Positions 36,506-44,039 of a DNA stretch of 64,000 nucleotides are shown here, in pieces. The stretch is taken from NCBI RefSeq assembly GCF_014203895.1, contig NZ_JACHJY010000003.1, positions 62,001-126,000 of the forward strand, given 5' to 3'. This stretch comes from Streptomyces nymphaeiformis. Its GTDB lineage: Bacteria > Actinomycetota > Actinomycetes > Streptomycetales > Streptomycetaceae. The notes beneath the pieces were generated by a model. That model searched no databases. It was not told where the DNA came from and saw nothing but the letters and a program-made list of their open reading frames with translations. Within the stretch, counting starts at the first letter, position 1. Every line of letters starts with the position of its first letter. A program made the position numbers and the translations under genes.

Positions 36506-37896
36506 GAGCGCAGCAGCCTTCCCGCTCGCTCGCGCAGGACGGCGACCGCGTCCGTGGCCGCCTTCTCCGCGCGGACTCCCGCCTTGTCGGTGGTGCCGCC
36601 GGCCCACGCGCCCGCGTGGACGGCGACGGTCTTCTTCCGGACGGTGGTCTCGACGGCGAGCGGCTGGAGGAGGAAGGCTCCGGCGTCCCAGCGGAGGAGC
36701 CCGAGGCACGCGCCGGACGCGGCGATCGCCTCCGGGGTGAGCGGACCGGCGTCCGGTACGCGGTCGGTGTCGACGGCGAGCCGGTGGCCCGCGACCGTGA
36801 ACGTCACCGTCCCGTCGTCCGCGCGCTCCGCCGCGTACCCCTCCAGGAGGACGGGGACGGCGATGCGGACCGGGTGGCGGTCGAGCGGGGCGGTGACCGG
36901 GTCTGTCGCGGTGGCGAGGGCGACCCGGGCCGTGGCGAAGGGGTCGGCGGGCTCCCCCACGCGGGCGCGTTCGTCGTCCCAGACGAGGTCGCCCTCGGCG
37001 GTGACGGGCATGCCGTCGAGGTCCATCGCGCGGCCCTCGCTCACCGCGGTGAGGAGCGACATGCGCGGCCGGAGCAGCTGCCAGAGCCCGGCGCCGACGA
37101 CGGTGTCCGGCTTGGGCGCGGAGGCCGCCGCCCGGACGAGGCGGGGTGGCGCCCCGTCGGCCGGTTCGAACACGGCGTGGACCTGGGCCTGTACGGCGGT
37201 GGCGTGCTCCTGCACGTCGACACCGAGCGGCAGCAGGCGTCCGGTCGCGGTGGAACCGGCGGGGGTGCGGGCGGCTCCCGGGAGGGTCAGCAGCAGGGCG
37301 CGCGACCAGAGGTCGGCCCAGCGGCGCACCGGGATCCTGTCCAGGGTGGCCCCGGGGCAGGAGGCGGCCAGTTCGGCCGCGAAGCCGTCGAGCAGGGTCG
37401 CCTGCCGGCGGAGCGCGGGGTCCGGCAGCATCGCGGACACCACGGGCGCGGCTCCGCCGACGAGTTCGTGGTCGAGGCCCTGCCAGCCCGCGCGGGCGAG
37501 GTCGCACAGCCAGGCGCGGGCGGCGGCGAGCACGTTCGCGGCGGGCTCGTCCCCGTCGGCGGGCTGCTCGGGCGCCTCTGCGGCCGGACGGCCGGTGACG
37601 TCCGCGACGCGGGCCGTCAGGGCGTCGTGGACGGAGCCCATGAGCGCGGTGCGGGCGGCGGCGAGCGCGACGAAGTGGTCCTCGCCGGCGGCGCCGGCCG
37701 CGGTCTTGTCCGCGGCCTCGGCGACGAGGGAGGCGAGCGGTGTGCCGCCGAGGGCGTCCGCGAGTGCGGCGAGGCCGTCGGTCTGCGCGGGCTGCGGACG
37801 GAGCAGGCCGGCGACGAGCGCGTCGTCGAAGGCGTCCACGGCGGCCAGCGCCTCGTCGAGTCCGTCGACGGGGTCGGCGAGCAGGTCCGTACGCAT
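36502..37896 (-). CDS. Unrecognised protein of the MoxR-VWA operon (possibly DUF5691-like)
   Basis: A 464-residue protein with no motif I can identify. It is Ala-rich and helical in the first half (LDEALAAVDAFDDALVAGLL; AWLCDLARAGWQGLDHELVG) and beta-rich in the second half (RHPVRIAVPVLLEGYAAE; TVTFTVAGHRLAVDTDRV). No signal peptide or membrane helix. Its start shares one base with the stop of the gene before, and its stop overlaps the VWA start, so it is made in fixed ratio with its neighbours. Operons of this type in Streptomyces contain a DUF5691 protein here, but I cannot confirm this identity. Confidence 0.75.
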   Translation of the reverse strand: MRTDLLADPVDGLDEALAAVDAFDDALVAGLLRPQPAQTDGLAALADALGGTPLASLVAEAADKTAAGAAGEDHFVALAAARTALMGSVHDALTARVADVTGRPAAEAPEQPADGDEPAANVLAAARAWLCDLARAGWQGLDHELVGGAAPVVSAMLPDPALRRQATLLDGFAAELAASCPGATLDRIPVRRWADLWSRALLLTLPGAARTPAGSTATGRLLPLGVDVQEHATAVQAQVHAVFEPADGAPPRLVRAAASAPKPDTVVGAGLWQLLRPRMSLLTAVSEGRAMDLDGMPVTAEGDLVWDDERARVGEPADPFATARVALATATDPVTAPLDRHPVRIAVPVLLEGYAAERADDGTVTFTVAGHRLAVDTDRVPDAGPLTPEAIAASGACLGLLRWDAGAFLLQPLAVETTVRKKTVAVHAGAWAGGTTDKAGVRAEKAATDAVAVLRERAGRLLRS

Positions 37897-38453
37897 CAGG
37901 CGACCGCCCTCGTCGGCGGGAACCACTGCATCTCGGGCAGCGGCGCGGTGGCGGACTCCAGTTCGAGGTAGGCGAGGTGCCTCAGGAACCGGCTGAACAC
38001 GGGGGCGGCGGCCGAGGTGTCTCCCTGAGCGGGCCGCGTGGCGGTCATCGCCGAGAGGAGCGCCTGCGCGTCGGGCTCGCCCTCGGTCGTCTCGGCCTTC
38101 AGATAGCGGGCGACGCGCCGCGCGCCGTACTGCAGGACGGCCTCGGTGACGAGGGCGCGGAGGTGGTTGCAGAACGAGCCGCGCGCTCCGCCGCAGGGGC
38201 GGTTGTTGTTGGTGCTGCACGCGAACGCGTACGTCCCGGCGGCGATCGAGGACACGTACACGCGCCCTATGTCGGACCCGCTGGACACCACTCCCTGCAA
38301 GCGTCCGTCGGCCAGCTCGACGAACGGCACCTTGGCGAGTTTCCGCGGTCGCGCGGGCGGTACCACCCGCGCCGCGCTCGACCTCTCCCAGACCGACAAC
38401 GCACTTCTCCCATGCACGTCAAAGGGGATGTTCACGCCGGAGCGGCGGAACAT
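37896..38453 (-). CDS. Small Cys/His protein, first gene of the MoxR-VWA operon
   Basis: A 185-residue protein. A possible zinc site has the pattern C-x7-C-x7-C-x-H (CSTNNNRPC, then FCNHL), unlike the canonical SWIM pattern C-x-C-xn-C-x-H but ending the same way. It is followed by an Arg-rich helix (ALVTEAVLQYGARRVARYLK). The start is uncertain: ATG 38453 follows a G-rich stretch, and a TTG at 38480 is in frame. The stop shares one base with the next start. It may serve the same adaptor role as the SWIM protein often seen in such operons. Confidence 0.6.
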   Translation of the reverse strand: MFRRSGVNIPFDVHGRSALSVWERSSAARVVPPARPRKLAKVPFVELADGRLQGVVSSGSDIGRVYVSSIAAGTYAFACSTNNNRPCGGARGSFCNHLRALVTEAVLQYGARRVARYLKAETTEGEPDAQALLSAMTATRPAQGDTSAAAPVFSRFLRHLAYLELESATAPLPEMQWFPPTRAVA

Positions 38454-38525
38454 CCCCAACGTATCCCCGCCCACTGACAACGCCTCAGGACGCGGTCGGC
38501 GGCAGGGACGGGAGAGCTGGTGCGC

Positions 38526-38555
38526 GGGGCCGGGCCCTGGGAGAAGCCCGGCCCC
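38526..38555 (-). terminator. Hairpin terminator after the FAD monooxygenase
   Basis: GGGGCCGGGC (38526-38535) pairs with GCCCGGCCCC (38546-38555) around a ten-base loop, just after the minus-strand gene that ends at 38563. It also separates this gene from the MoxR-VWA operon. Confidence 0.7.
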
Positions 38556-38562
38556 CGGGGTC

Positions 38563-39696
38563 CTAGTAGGGCTTCACCAGGACGTGGGCGGCGCCCGGGA
38601 CGCCGACCTCGAGCAGCGCGTCCTCCTCGGGCGTCGTCGGCGCGCCCATCTCCTGCTTGAGGACCGCCCCGGACAGGGCCTGCACCCAGAGGGCGCGGGG
38701 CCGGCGGCGCGCCTCCCAGGCCTCCAGGGCCTCGGGGACCGAGTCGGCGGCGTCCAGGGATTCGGCGAGGACGAGGGCGTCCTCGCCGGCCATCGCGGCT
38801 CCTTGCGCGAGGTGCGGGGTGGAGGCGTGCGCGGCGTCACCGGCGAGCACCACGCGGCCCACGTGCCACGGTTCCTCGACCGTCACCTGGGAGATGCGGG
38901 AGTACACGACGGCCGCCGGGTCGGTGACCGCTCGGAGCGCCTCGGCGACGGGCCCGGAGAACACCGCGAGCCGCTCGGCGAGCTGTTCGTGCGCGCGTGC
39001 CGGGTCCGGCCGGTGGTCCTCGGCCTCGGCGAACACGGCGCCGAGGTACATCAGTTCGTCGGTGATCGGGGTGAGCAGGGCCTTCGCCTCCTTGCCCGCC
39101 GTGGCCATGAGGACGCCCCGCACGTCGGGGTGGCGGGGCACGGTGACGCGCCAGTTGGCGAATCCGGTGTACGCGGGCGCGTACCGGTCGCCGTAGAGGC
39201 GGGTCCGCAGCGGGGAGCCGATGCCGTCGAAGCCGACGACCAGGTCCCAGCGGCCGGTGGATCCGTCGGAGAGGGCGACGGTGACTCCCGTGCCGTCGTC
39301 GTCGAGTTCGGTGACGGTGACGCCGAAGCGGATCTTCGCGCCCGCGGCGAGGGCGGCGTCGCCGAGGACCCGGGCGAGGGCGGGCCGCGGGATGCCGTTG
39401 GCGGCCGGCAGGTCGTCCATGCGGGGCTGGGGTATCCGCGCGAGCGTGTTCCCCGCGGGGTCGGCGATCGTCAGAACCTCCCATGCGAAGCCCGCCGCGA
39501 GGCACTCGTCGAGCACGCCGAGCTCGCGCATGACGTGCAGGGCGTTGGACGGCTGGATGATGCCCACGCCGAGGGCGTCGAGTTCCTCGCGGATCTCGGC
39601 CACCTCCACGGTGTGGCCGCGCCGGGCCAGGGCGGTGGCGAGCGTGAGGCCGCCGATGCCTCCGCCGTGGATCAGGACGCGCAGGGTTGGTGCCAT
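38563..39696 (-). CDS. FAD-dependent monooxygenase
   Basis: A 377-residue class A flavin monooxygenase. The N-terminal dinucleotide-binding motif is LIHGGGIGGLTLATALARRG. The conserved DG motif is VVGFDGIGSPLR, and the second FAD motif is VVLAGDAAHASTPHLAQGAA. Such enzymes use NAD(P)H and O2 to hydroxylate aromatic or polyketide-like compounds. No membrane helix or signal. It is a single gene with its own terminator. ATG at 39696 with a GGGAGC-type site just upstream. Substrate unknown. Confidence 0.93.
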   Translation of the reverse strand: MAPTLRVLIHGGGIGGLTLATALARRGHTVEVAEIREELDALGVGIIQPSNALHVMRELGVLDECLAAGFAWEVLTIADPAGNTLARIPQPRMDDLPAANGIPRPALARVLGDAALAAGAKIRFGVTVTELDDDGTGVTVALSDGSTGRWDLVVGFDGIGSPLRTRLYGDRYAPAYTGFANWRVTVPRHPDVRGVLMATAGKEAKALLTPITDELMYLGAVFAEAEDHRPDPARAHEQLAERLAVFSGPVAEALRAVTDPAAVVYSRISQVTVEEPWHVGRVVLAGDAAHASTPHLAQGAAMAGEDALVLAESLDAADSVPEALEAWEARRRPRALWVQALSGAVLKQEMGAPTTPEEDALLEVGVPGAAHVLVKPY

Positions 39697-39784
39697 CTCG
39701 GAAAGCTCCCGGTCTCCAGTACAAGATCGAACATGGGCGCAGGAGTGTAACCCCGGGGTACGGACCTGGGGTTGTTCGGGGAAC

Positions 39785-39805
39785 GACCCGGGATTCACCC
39801 GGGTC
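39785..39805. repeat. Inverted repeat in the FAD monooxygenase/exporter divergent region
   Basis: GACCCGGG (39785-39792) and CCCGGGTC (39798-39805) form a perfect inverted repeat around ATTCA. It lies in the spacer between the minus-strand monooxygenase and the plus-strand exporter. It may be a regulator site. Confidence 0.45.
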
Positions 39806-39916
39806 CTGCGGCGTGCCGACGCGCGCTGTCGGGGGGCGGGCACGGAGCATCGCCATGCGAGGGCCTCGGGCGGGCAGGCGTCCAGCAGGTCGCCGACCCG
39901 CGAGGAGGAGTACGCC

Positions 39917-41155
39917 ATGCCGCACCCGTGGCGCCGGTGGAAGTGGTGGCAGCGCTGGGGGCGGGACCCGGTGGTGGTGCAGACGCTGCGCTCCACGGCC
40001 GCCGCGACGATCTCGTACGTCGTCGCGCTCCGGCTGAGTTCGGAGCCGGCGCCGCTGACCGCCCCGCTCACCGCGCTGCTCGTCGTCCAGGTGACGCTGT
40101 ACTCGACGCTCACGACGAGCCTTCGGCGGGTGAACTCCGTCGTCGTCGGCGTCCTCATCGCCATCGCGTTCAGCGCGCTCGTCGGGCTCACCTGGTGGAG
40201 TCTCGCCCTGGTCATCCTGGCGTCACTGGTCGTGGGCCGGTTCGTCCGGGTGGGGGAGTTCGTGCCCGAGGTGGCCATCAGCGCGATGCTGGTCCTCGGC
40301 GTGACGCAGGTCGCGAACACGGCGTGGGACCGGGTCCTGGAGACCCTGATCGGCGCCGTCGTGGGCCTGCTCTTCAACGTCGTGCTCGTCCCGCCGGTCT
40401 GGGTCGACACCGCCGGGGACTCGATCGTGGACCTGGCGCGGCGGATGCGCCGGCTGCTCCTGGACATCGGCGAGGAGCTGGCGGACCCGGGCCTCGTCCC
40501 GGGTGCGGCCTCCCCCGTGGAGTCCGCTCCCGTGGAGCGGGCCGAGGCGCGGCTCCACGAGGCGCGCCGCCTCGACAACGACGTCGCGGACGTCGACGCG
40601 GCGCTGCGTCAGGCGGAGGACAGCCTCCGGCTGAACCCGCGCGTGAAGGAGGGTCTGCTCCACCGCATCGTGCTGCGCACGGGCCTCGACACCCTGGAGA
40701 TCAGCGCGGTCGTGCTGCGCGTCCTCGCGCGTTCCCTGACGGACCTCGCGAAGGAGCGGCAGGGGGCGCGTCTGGTGCGCCGGGAGGCGGGTCTCGCCCT
40801 CCGGGAGACGCTGCGGTACCTCGGAGACACCCTCGTGAGCTTCGCCGATCTCGTCACCTCGCATTCGAGCGACGGTGCGGAGACGGCGGAGGACCGTCTG
40901 GGCGAGCAGCTCGGAGCTGCCCGCGCCGCCCGGGACGGCGCCGCCGGGCTCCTCAGGGCGGAGGCGGCGCACGATCCGGAGCGCTGGCAGCTGTACGGTG
41001 CGCTGCTCGCCGAGATCGACCGGGTGCTCGACGAACTCGATCCGGACCACCGCGGCCGCCGGCTGATGGAGGAGCTGGACCGGCACACGCGCGCGCGTGC
41101 GGAGCGGCGGCGGCGCGTCACCTCCCTCGCGGGCCGGGCACGCCGTACGCCGTGA
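39917..41155 (+). CDS. FUSC/aromatic acid exporter-like membrane protein
   Basis: A 412-residue protein. The N-terminal about 165 residues contain about five or six hydrophobic segments ([71 protein letters not shown]), and the rest is a long helical soluble domain rich in Glu, Arg and Leu. This half-size arrangement is typical of ArAE/FUSC proteins, some of which export aromatic acids. It may work with the divergent FAD monooxygenase, though that is a guess. GAGGAG about ten bases before the ATG at 39917. It overlaps the next, convergent gene by 38 bp. Confidence 0.83.
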   Translation: MPHPWRRWKWWQRWGRDPVVVQTLRSTAAATISYVVALRLSSEPAPLTAPLTALLVVQVTLYSTLTTSLRRVNSVVVGVLIAIAFSALVGLTWWSLALVILASLVVGRFVRVGEFVPEVAISAMLVLGVTQVANTAWDRVLETLIGAVVGLLFNVVLVPPVWVDTAGDSIVDLARRMRRLLLDIGEELADPGLVPGAASPVESAPVERAEARLHEARRLDNDVADVDAALRQAEDSLRLNPRVKEGLLHRIVLRTGLDTLEISAVVLRVLARSLTDLAKERQGARLVRREAGLALRETLRYLGDTLVSFADLVTSHSSDGAETAEDRLGEQLGAARAARDGAAGLLRAEAAHDPERWQLYGALLAEIDRVLDELDPDHRGRRLMEELDRHTRARAERRRRVTSLAGRARRTP

Positions 41156-42317
41156 CGGGCCGCAGGGCGCCCTCCTCCCGGAGGGCGTCCAGGGTCGGGT
41201 AGCCGTCGACGGCCAGGATCAGGTCGGTCTCGGCGAGGAGGGAGCGCAGGACGTGGACGATGCCGTCCTCGCCGCCGAGGGCGAGGCCGTACGCGTACGG
41301 GCGGCCGATGCCGACGGCCGTGGCGCCGAGGGCGAGGGCCTTCACGACGTCGGAGCCGGTGCGGACGCCGGAGTCGAAGAGCACGGGCAGGCCTTCGGCG
41401 GCGGCGACCACGCCGGGCAGGGCGTCCAGGGCGGGCAGGCCGCCGTTGGCCTGGCGTCCGCCGTGGTTGGAGCAGTAGATGCCGTCGACGCCGCCGTCCC
41501 TGGCGCGGCGGACGTCCTCCGGGTGGCAGATGCCCTTGAGGATGATCGGCAGGTCGGTCAGGGAGCGCAGCCAGGCGAGGTGCTCCCAGCGGAGCGGTTT
41601 GCCGAAGATCCCCGCCCATTCCAGGACGGCGGCGCGCGGGTCCTCCTCGGGGGTCTTGGCGAGGCGCGCCCGGAAGGCCGGGTCCGAGGTGTAGTTGGCC
41701 AGGCAGTGGCCGCGCAGCTGGGGGAAGTTGCCGGTGGCGAGGTCGCGGGGGCGCCAGCTGGTGATCCAGGTGTCGAGGGTGACGACGATGCCCCGGAAGC
41801 CGGCCGCCTCGGCCCGGTGCACCAGGCTCTCCGCGAGGGCGCGGTCGGTGGGCGTGTAGAGCTGGAAGAAGCCGGGGGTGTCCCCGTAGGCGGCGGCGAC
41901 CTCCTCCATCGGGTCGACGGTGAGCGTGGAGGCGATCATGGGTACGCCGGTGCGGGCGGCGGCGCGGGCCGTCGCGAGGTCGCCGTGCCCGTCCTGGGCG
42001 CAGAGCCCGATCACCCCGACGGGCGCCATGAACAGCGGGGACGGCAGCTTCAGGCCGAAGAGGTCGACGGACAGGTCGCGGTCGGAGGCGCCGACCATCA
42101 TCCGCGGGACGAGCCCCCACTGCCGGAAGGCCGTGACGTTGGCCTCCTGGGTGTACTCGTCGCCCGCGCCGCCGGCCACGTACGACCAGAGCGAGGGCGG
42201 CAGGGCGGCGCGCGCCTTGGTCTCCAGTTCGGCGAAGGTCATGGGCAGCGCGGGTGCGACGCCGAACAGCCCGTTGAGGTAGATCTCGTTCTGGTAGTCG
42301 CCGTACTGCTGGGGCAT
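41118..42317 (-). CDS. FMN-dependent alpha-hydroxy acid oxidase, lactate 2-monooxygenase-like
   Basis: A 399-residue protein of the FMN-dependent alpha-hydroxy acid oxidase family. The length and N-terminus ([16 protein letters not shown]) match the lactate 2-monooxygenase branch. The catalytic His lies in [12 protein letters not shown], the FMN-binding Lys in [13 protein letters not shown], and the [20 protein letters not shown] block follows. Members oxidise lactate to acetate plus CO2, or other hydroxy acids. ATG 42317 is chosen for homology to the QYGDYQ start and a GGAAGGA about eleven bases before it. Confidence 0.92.
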   Translation of the reverse strand: MPQQYGDYQNEIYLNGLFGVAPALPMTFAELETKARAALPPSLWSYVAGGAGDEYTQEANVTAFRQWGLVPRMMVGASDRDLSVDLFGLKLPSPLFMAPVGVIGLCAQDGHGDLATARAAARTGVPMIASTLTVDPMEEVAAAYGDTPGFFQLYTPTDRALAESLVHRAEAAGFRGIVVTLDTWITSWRPRDLATGNFPQLRGHCLANYTSDPAFRARLAKTPEEDPRAAVLEWAGIFGKPLRWEHLAWLRSLTDLPIILKGICHPEDVRRARDGGVDGIYCSNHGGRQANGGLPALDALPGVVAAAEGLPVLFDSGVRTGSDVVKALALGATAVGIGRPYAYGLALGGEDGIVHVLRSLLAETDLILAVDGYPTLDALREEGALRPVTAYGVPGPRGR

Positions 42318-42388
42318 GGGGGCGTCGTTCCTTCCGGTCGTTCGTCGGGACGCTCGGGGCACCCGCGGTGGTCCCCACCACCCTGCCC

Positions 42389-42406
42389 GTCACGCGCGCG
42401 CGTGAC
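42389..42406. repeat. Perfect 18-bp palindrome between divergent genes
   Basis: GTCACGCGCGCGCGTGAC is its own reverse complement. It lies between the hydroxy acid oxidase (start 42317) and the methyltransferase (start 42512). Given the high GC of the genome, alternating CG may arise by chance, but the placement is right for an operator. Confidence 0.4.
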
Positions 42407-42511
42407 CATGGAGCGGTCGCCGGGAATGCGGCGCCGGGTTGTGTCGCCGGCCGGGGAGGGCGGCGAGGAACCCGGGTGCGGTACCCGGTCTGCTTCCGCG
42501 ATCATCGGGGG

Positions 42512-43282
42512 ATGACGCGCACCTTCGAAGAGCTCGTCGCGGAAGCTTCCGCGGCCTCGGTCGACGGCTGGGACTTCTCCTGGCTGGACGGGCGGGCGAG
42601 CGAGGAACGGCCCTCCTGGGGCTACCAGCGGCTCCTCGGCGAGCGGCTGGCGACCGCCGCGGCCGGACTCGACGTCCAGACGGGTGGCGGGGAGGTCCTG
42701 GGCGGGGTCCCGGTGCTCCCGCCGACGATGGCGGCCACCGAGTCGTGGCCGCCGAACGTCGCGCGGGCCACCGCGCGGCTCCACCCCCGGGGGGTGGTCG
42801 TCGTCGCCGACCCGGACGAGCCGCCGCTGCCCTTCGGCGACGCCGCCTTCGACCTCGTCACCAGCCGGCACCCGGCCACCGTGTGGTGGGCCGAGATCGC
42901 CCGTGTCCTGCGGCCGGGCGGCGCCTACTTCGCGCAGCACGTGGGCCCTGCCAGCGTCTGGGAGCTGGTCGAGTGGTTCCTCGGGCCGCAGCCCGAGGCG
43001 GCCCGGGGCCGTCATCCCGACGACGAGGCCGCCGCGGCGCGGGCCGCCGGGCTCGACGTCGTGGACGTGCGCGCCGAGCGGCTGCGCATGGAGTTCCACG
43101 ACATCGGCGCCGTGGTCTGGTTCCTGCGGAAGGTCATCTGGATCGTGCCGGGGTTCACGGTCGAGGACCGGCTGCCCCGGTTGCGCGAGCTCGACGCGCT
43201 GATCCGCGCGGAGGGGCCGTTCGTGGCGTACTCCGCACGGACCCTGATCGAGGCGCGGAAGCCCTCCGTACCGGCCGTGTAG
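42512..43282 (+). CDS. SAM-dependent methyltransferase-like protein
   Basis: A 256-residue protein. It contains PLPFGDAAFDLVTSRHPATV and WWAEIARVLRPGGAYFAQHV, the post-I and motif III region of class I SAM methyltransferases. The motif I region (AAAGLDVQTGGGEVL) is diverged but in the right place. The C-terminal RAEGPFVAYSARTLIEARKP is typical of actinobacterial members. Substrate unknown. ATG at 42512 follows GGGGGATG with a modest ribosome binding site. Confidence 0.85.
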   Translation: MTRTFEELVAEASAASVDGWDFSWLDGRASEERPSWGYQRLLGERLATAAAGLDVQTGGGEVLGGVPVLPPTMAATESWPPNVARATARLHPRGVVVVADPDEPPLPFGDAAFDLVTSRHPATVWWAEIARVLRPGGAYFAQHVGPASVWELVEWFLGPQPEAARGRHPDDEAAAARAAGLDVVDVRAERLRMEFHDIGAVVWFLRKVIWIVPGFTVEDRLPRLRELDALIRAEGPFVAYSARTLIEARKPSVPAV

Positions 43283-43337
43283 GGCTGCCGGGGCGATCGC
43301 ACGCCCCGGACGCGCGGCCCTGGCGTCGTGCGCCCCG

Positions 43338-43697
43338 TCAGTTCGGCCCGCTCGTGAGGAAGTTCCGTTCGTGGTCCCTGGCCCATGCGCGGAAGGTGCG
43401 GGCGGGCGCACCGGTGACGCTCCCCACTGTGGAGGTGAGCGGTCCGGGCGTGGTGACCAGTTCGGCCTGGGCGCGCAGGACCCCGTCCACGACGGCGGGC
43501 GGCCAGCCCTGCGCGAGCGTCTCCTGGCGTGCGGTCTCCTCCGGCGTCTCGGTCCACACCACCGGCCGGTCGATCACCTCGCCGATGATGCGCACCTGCT
43601 CCGCCTGGGTCAGGGCCTCGGGACCGGTGAGCCGGTGGCTCGCCCCGGCATGACCGTCGTCGGTGAGCGCGCGTACGGCGACGGCGGCGAGGTCGCC
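43338..43697 (-). pseudogene. NmrA-family NAD(P)-binding protein, C-terminal fragment
   Basis: Only the C-terminal about 119 residues remain, starting with DLAAVAVRALTDDGHAG and LTGPEALTQAEQVRIIGEVI. These match the end of NmrA-like/NAD(P)H-binding proteins of Streptomyces. The entire N-terminal Rossmann half is missing, and the upstream sequence is the C-terminal part of an AraC gene read backwards. It is therefore truncated by a deletion rather than being a small gene. Confidence 0.8.
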
Positions 43698-44039
43698 CAC
43701 CCCTGGACCGTCGCGGCCCTGGCCGCGCGGGCGGGGCTGTCCCGCGCGGCCTTCTCCAAGCGTTTCTCCGACACCGTCGGCCGGCCCCCGTCGGCGTACC
43801 TGACCTGGTGGCGGCTGACGACCGCGGCACGGCTGCTGCGCGCGTCCGACGCTCCGCTGAGCCAGGTGGCCGCCCGGGTCGGCTACACCTCGCCGTTCGC
43901 CTTCGCCAACGCCTTCAAGCGTGCCTTCGGCACCGCGCCCGGCCGGTACCGAAGGCACCGTGGCACGCACGGCGAGGGCGCCCGGGCCGACGGGTCCGGG
44001 GGCTCGCTCACGGCGTCGGAGGTGTCGCCCGGACGATGA
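43698..44039 (+). pseudogene. AraC-family regulator, C-terminal fragment
   Basis: The last 113 residues of an AraC regulator are present: HPWTVAALAARAGLSRAAFS, RFSDTVGRPPSAYLTWWRL and VGYTSPFAFANAFKRAFGTA. The helix-turn-helix is complete but the N-terminal cupin-type domain is absent. The first homologous residue is next to the first residue of the NmrA fragment on the other strand (junction near 43690-43698). The 3' end overlaps the convergent ion channel gene by 32 bp. Confidence 0.82.

Noticed and set aside
31011..37996. Very long plus-strand frames (over 1,300 codons) opposite the MoxR-VWA operon
   Set aside because: Antisense frames kept open by high GC at third positions; the minus-strand genes have clear domains, start sites and overlaps.
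40223..41086. Long minus-strand frame opposite the FUSC/ArAE-type exporter
   Set aside because: Shadow frame; the plus strand has membrane helices in the right order, and a ribosome binding site.
43371..44039. A 222-codon frame that could express the AraC fragment as a fused protein
   Set aside because: The first half is the reverse complement of the NmrA fragment and has no homology; no start site with a good context was seen, so a fragment is the better reading.
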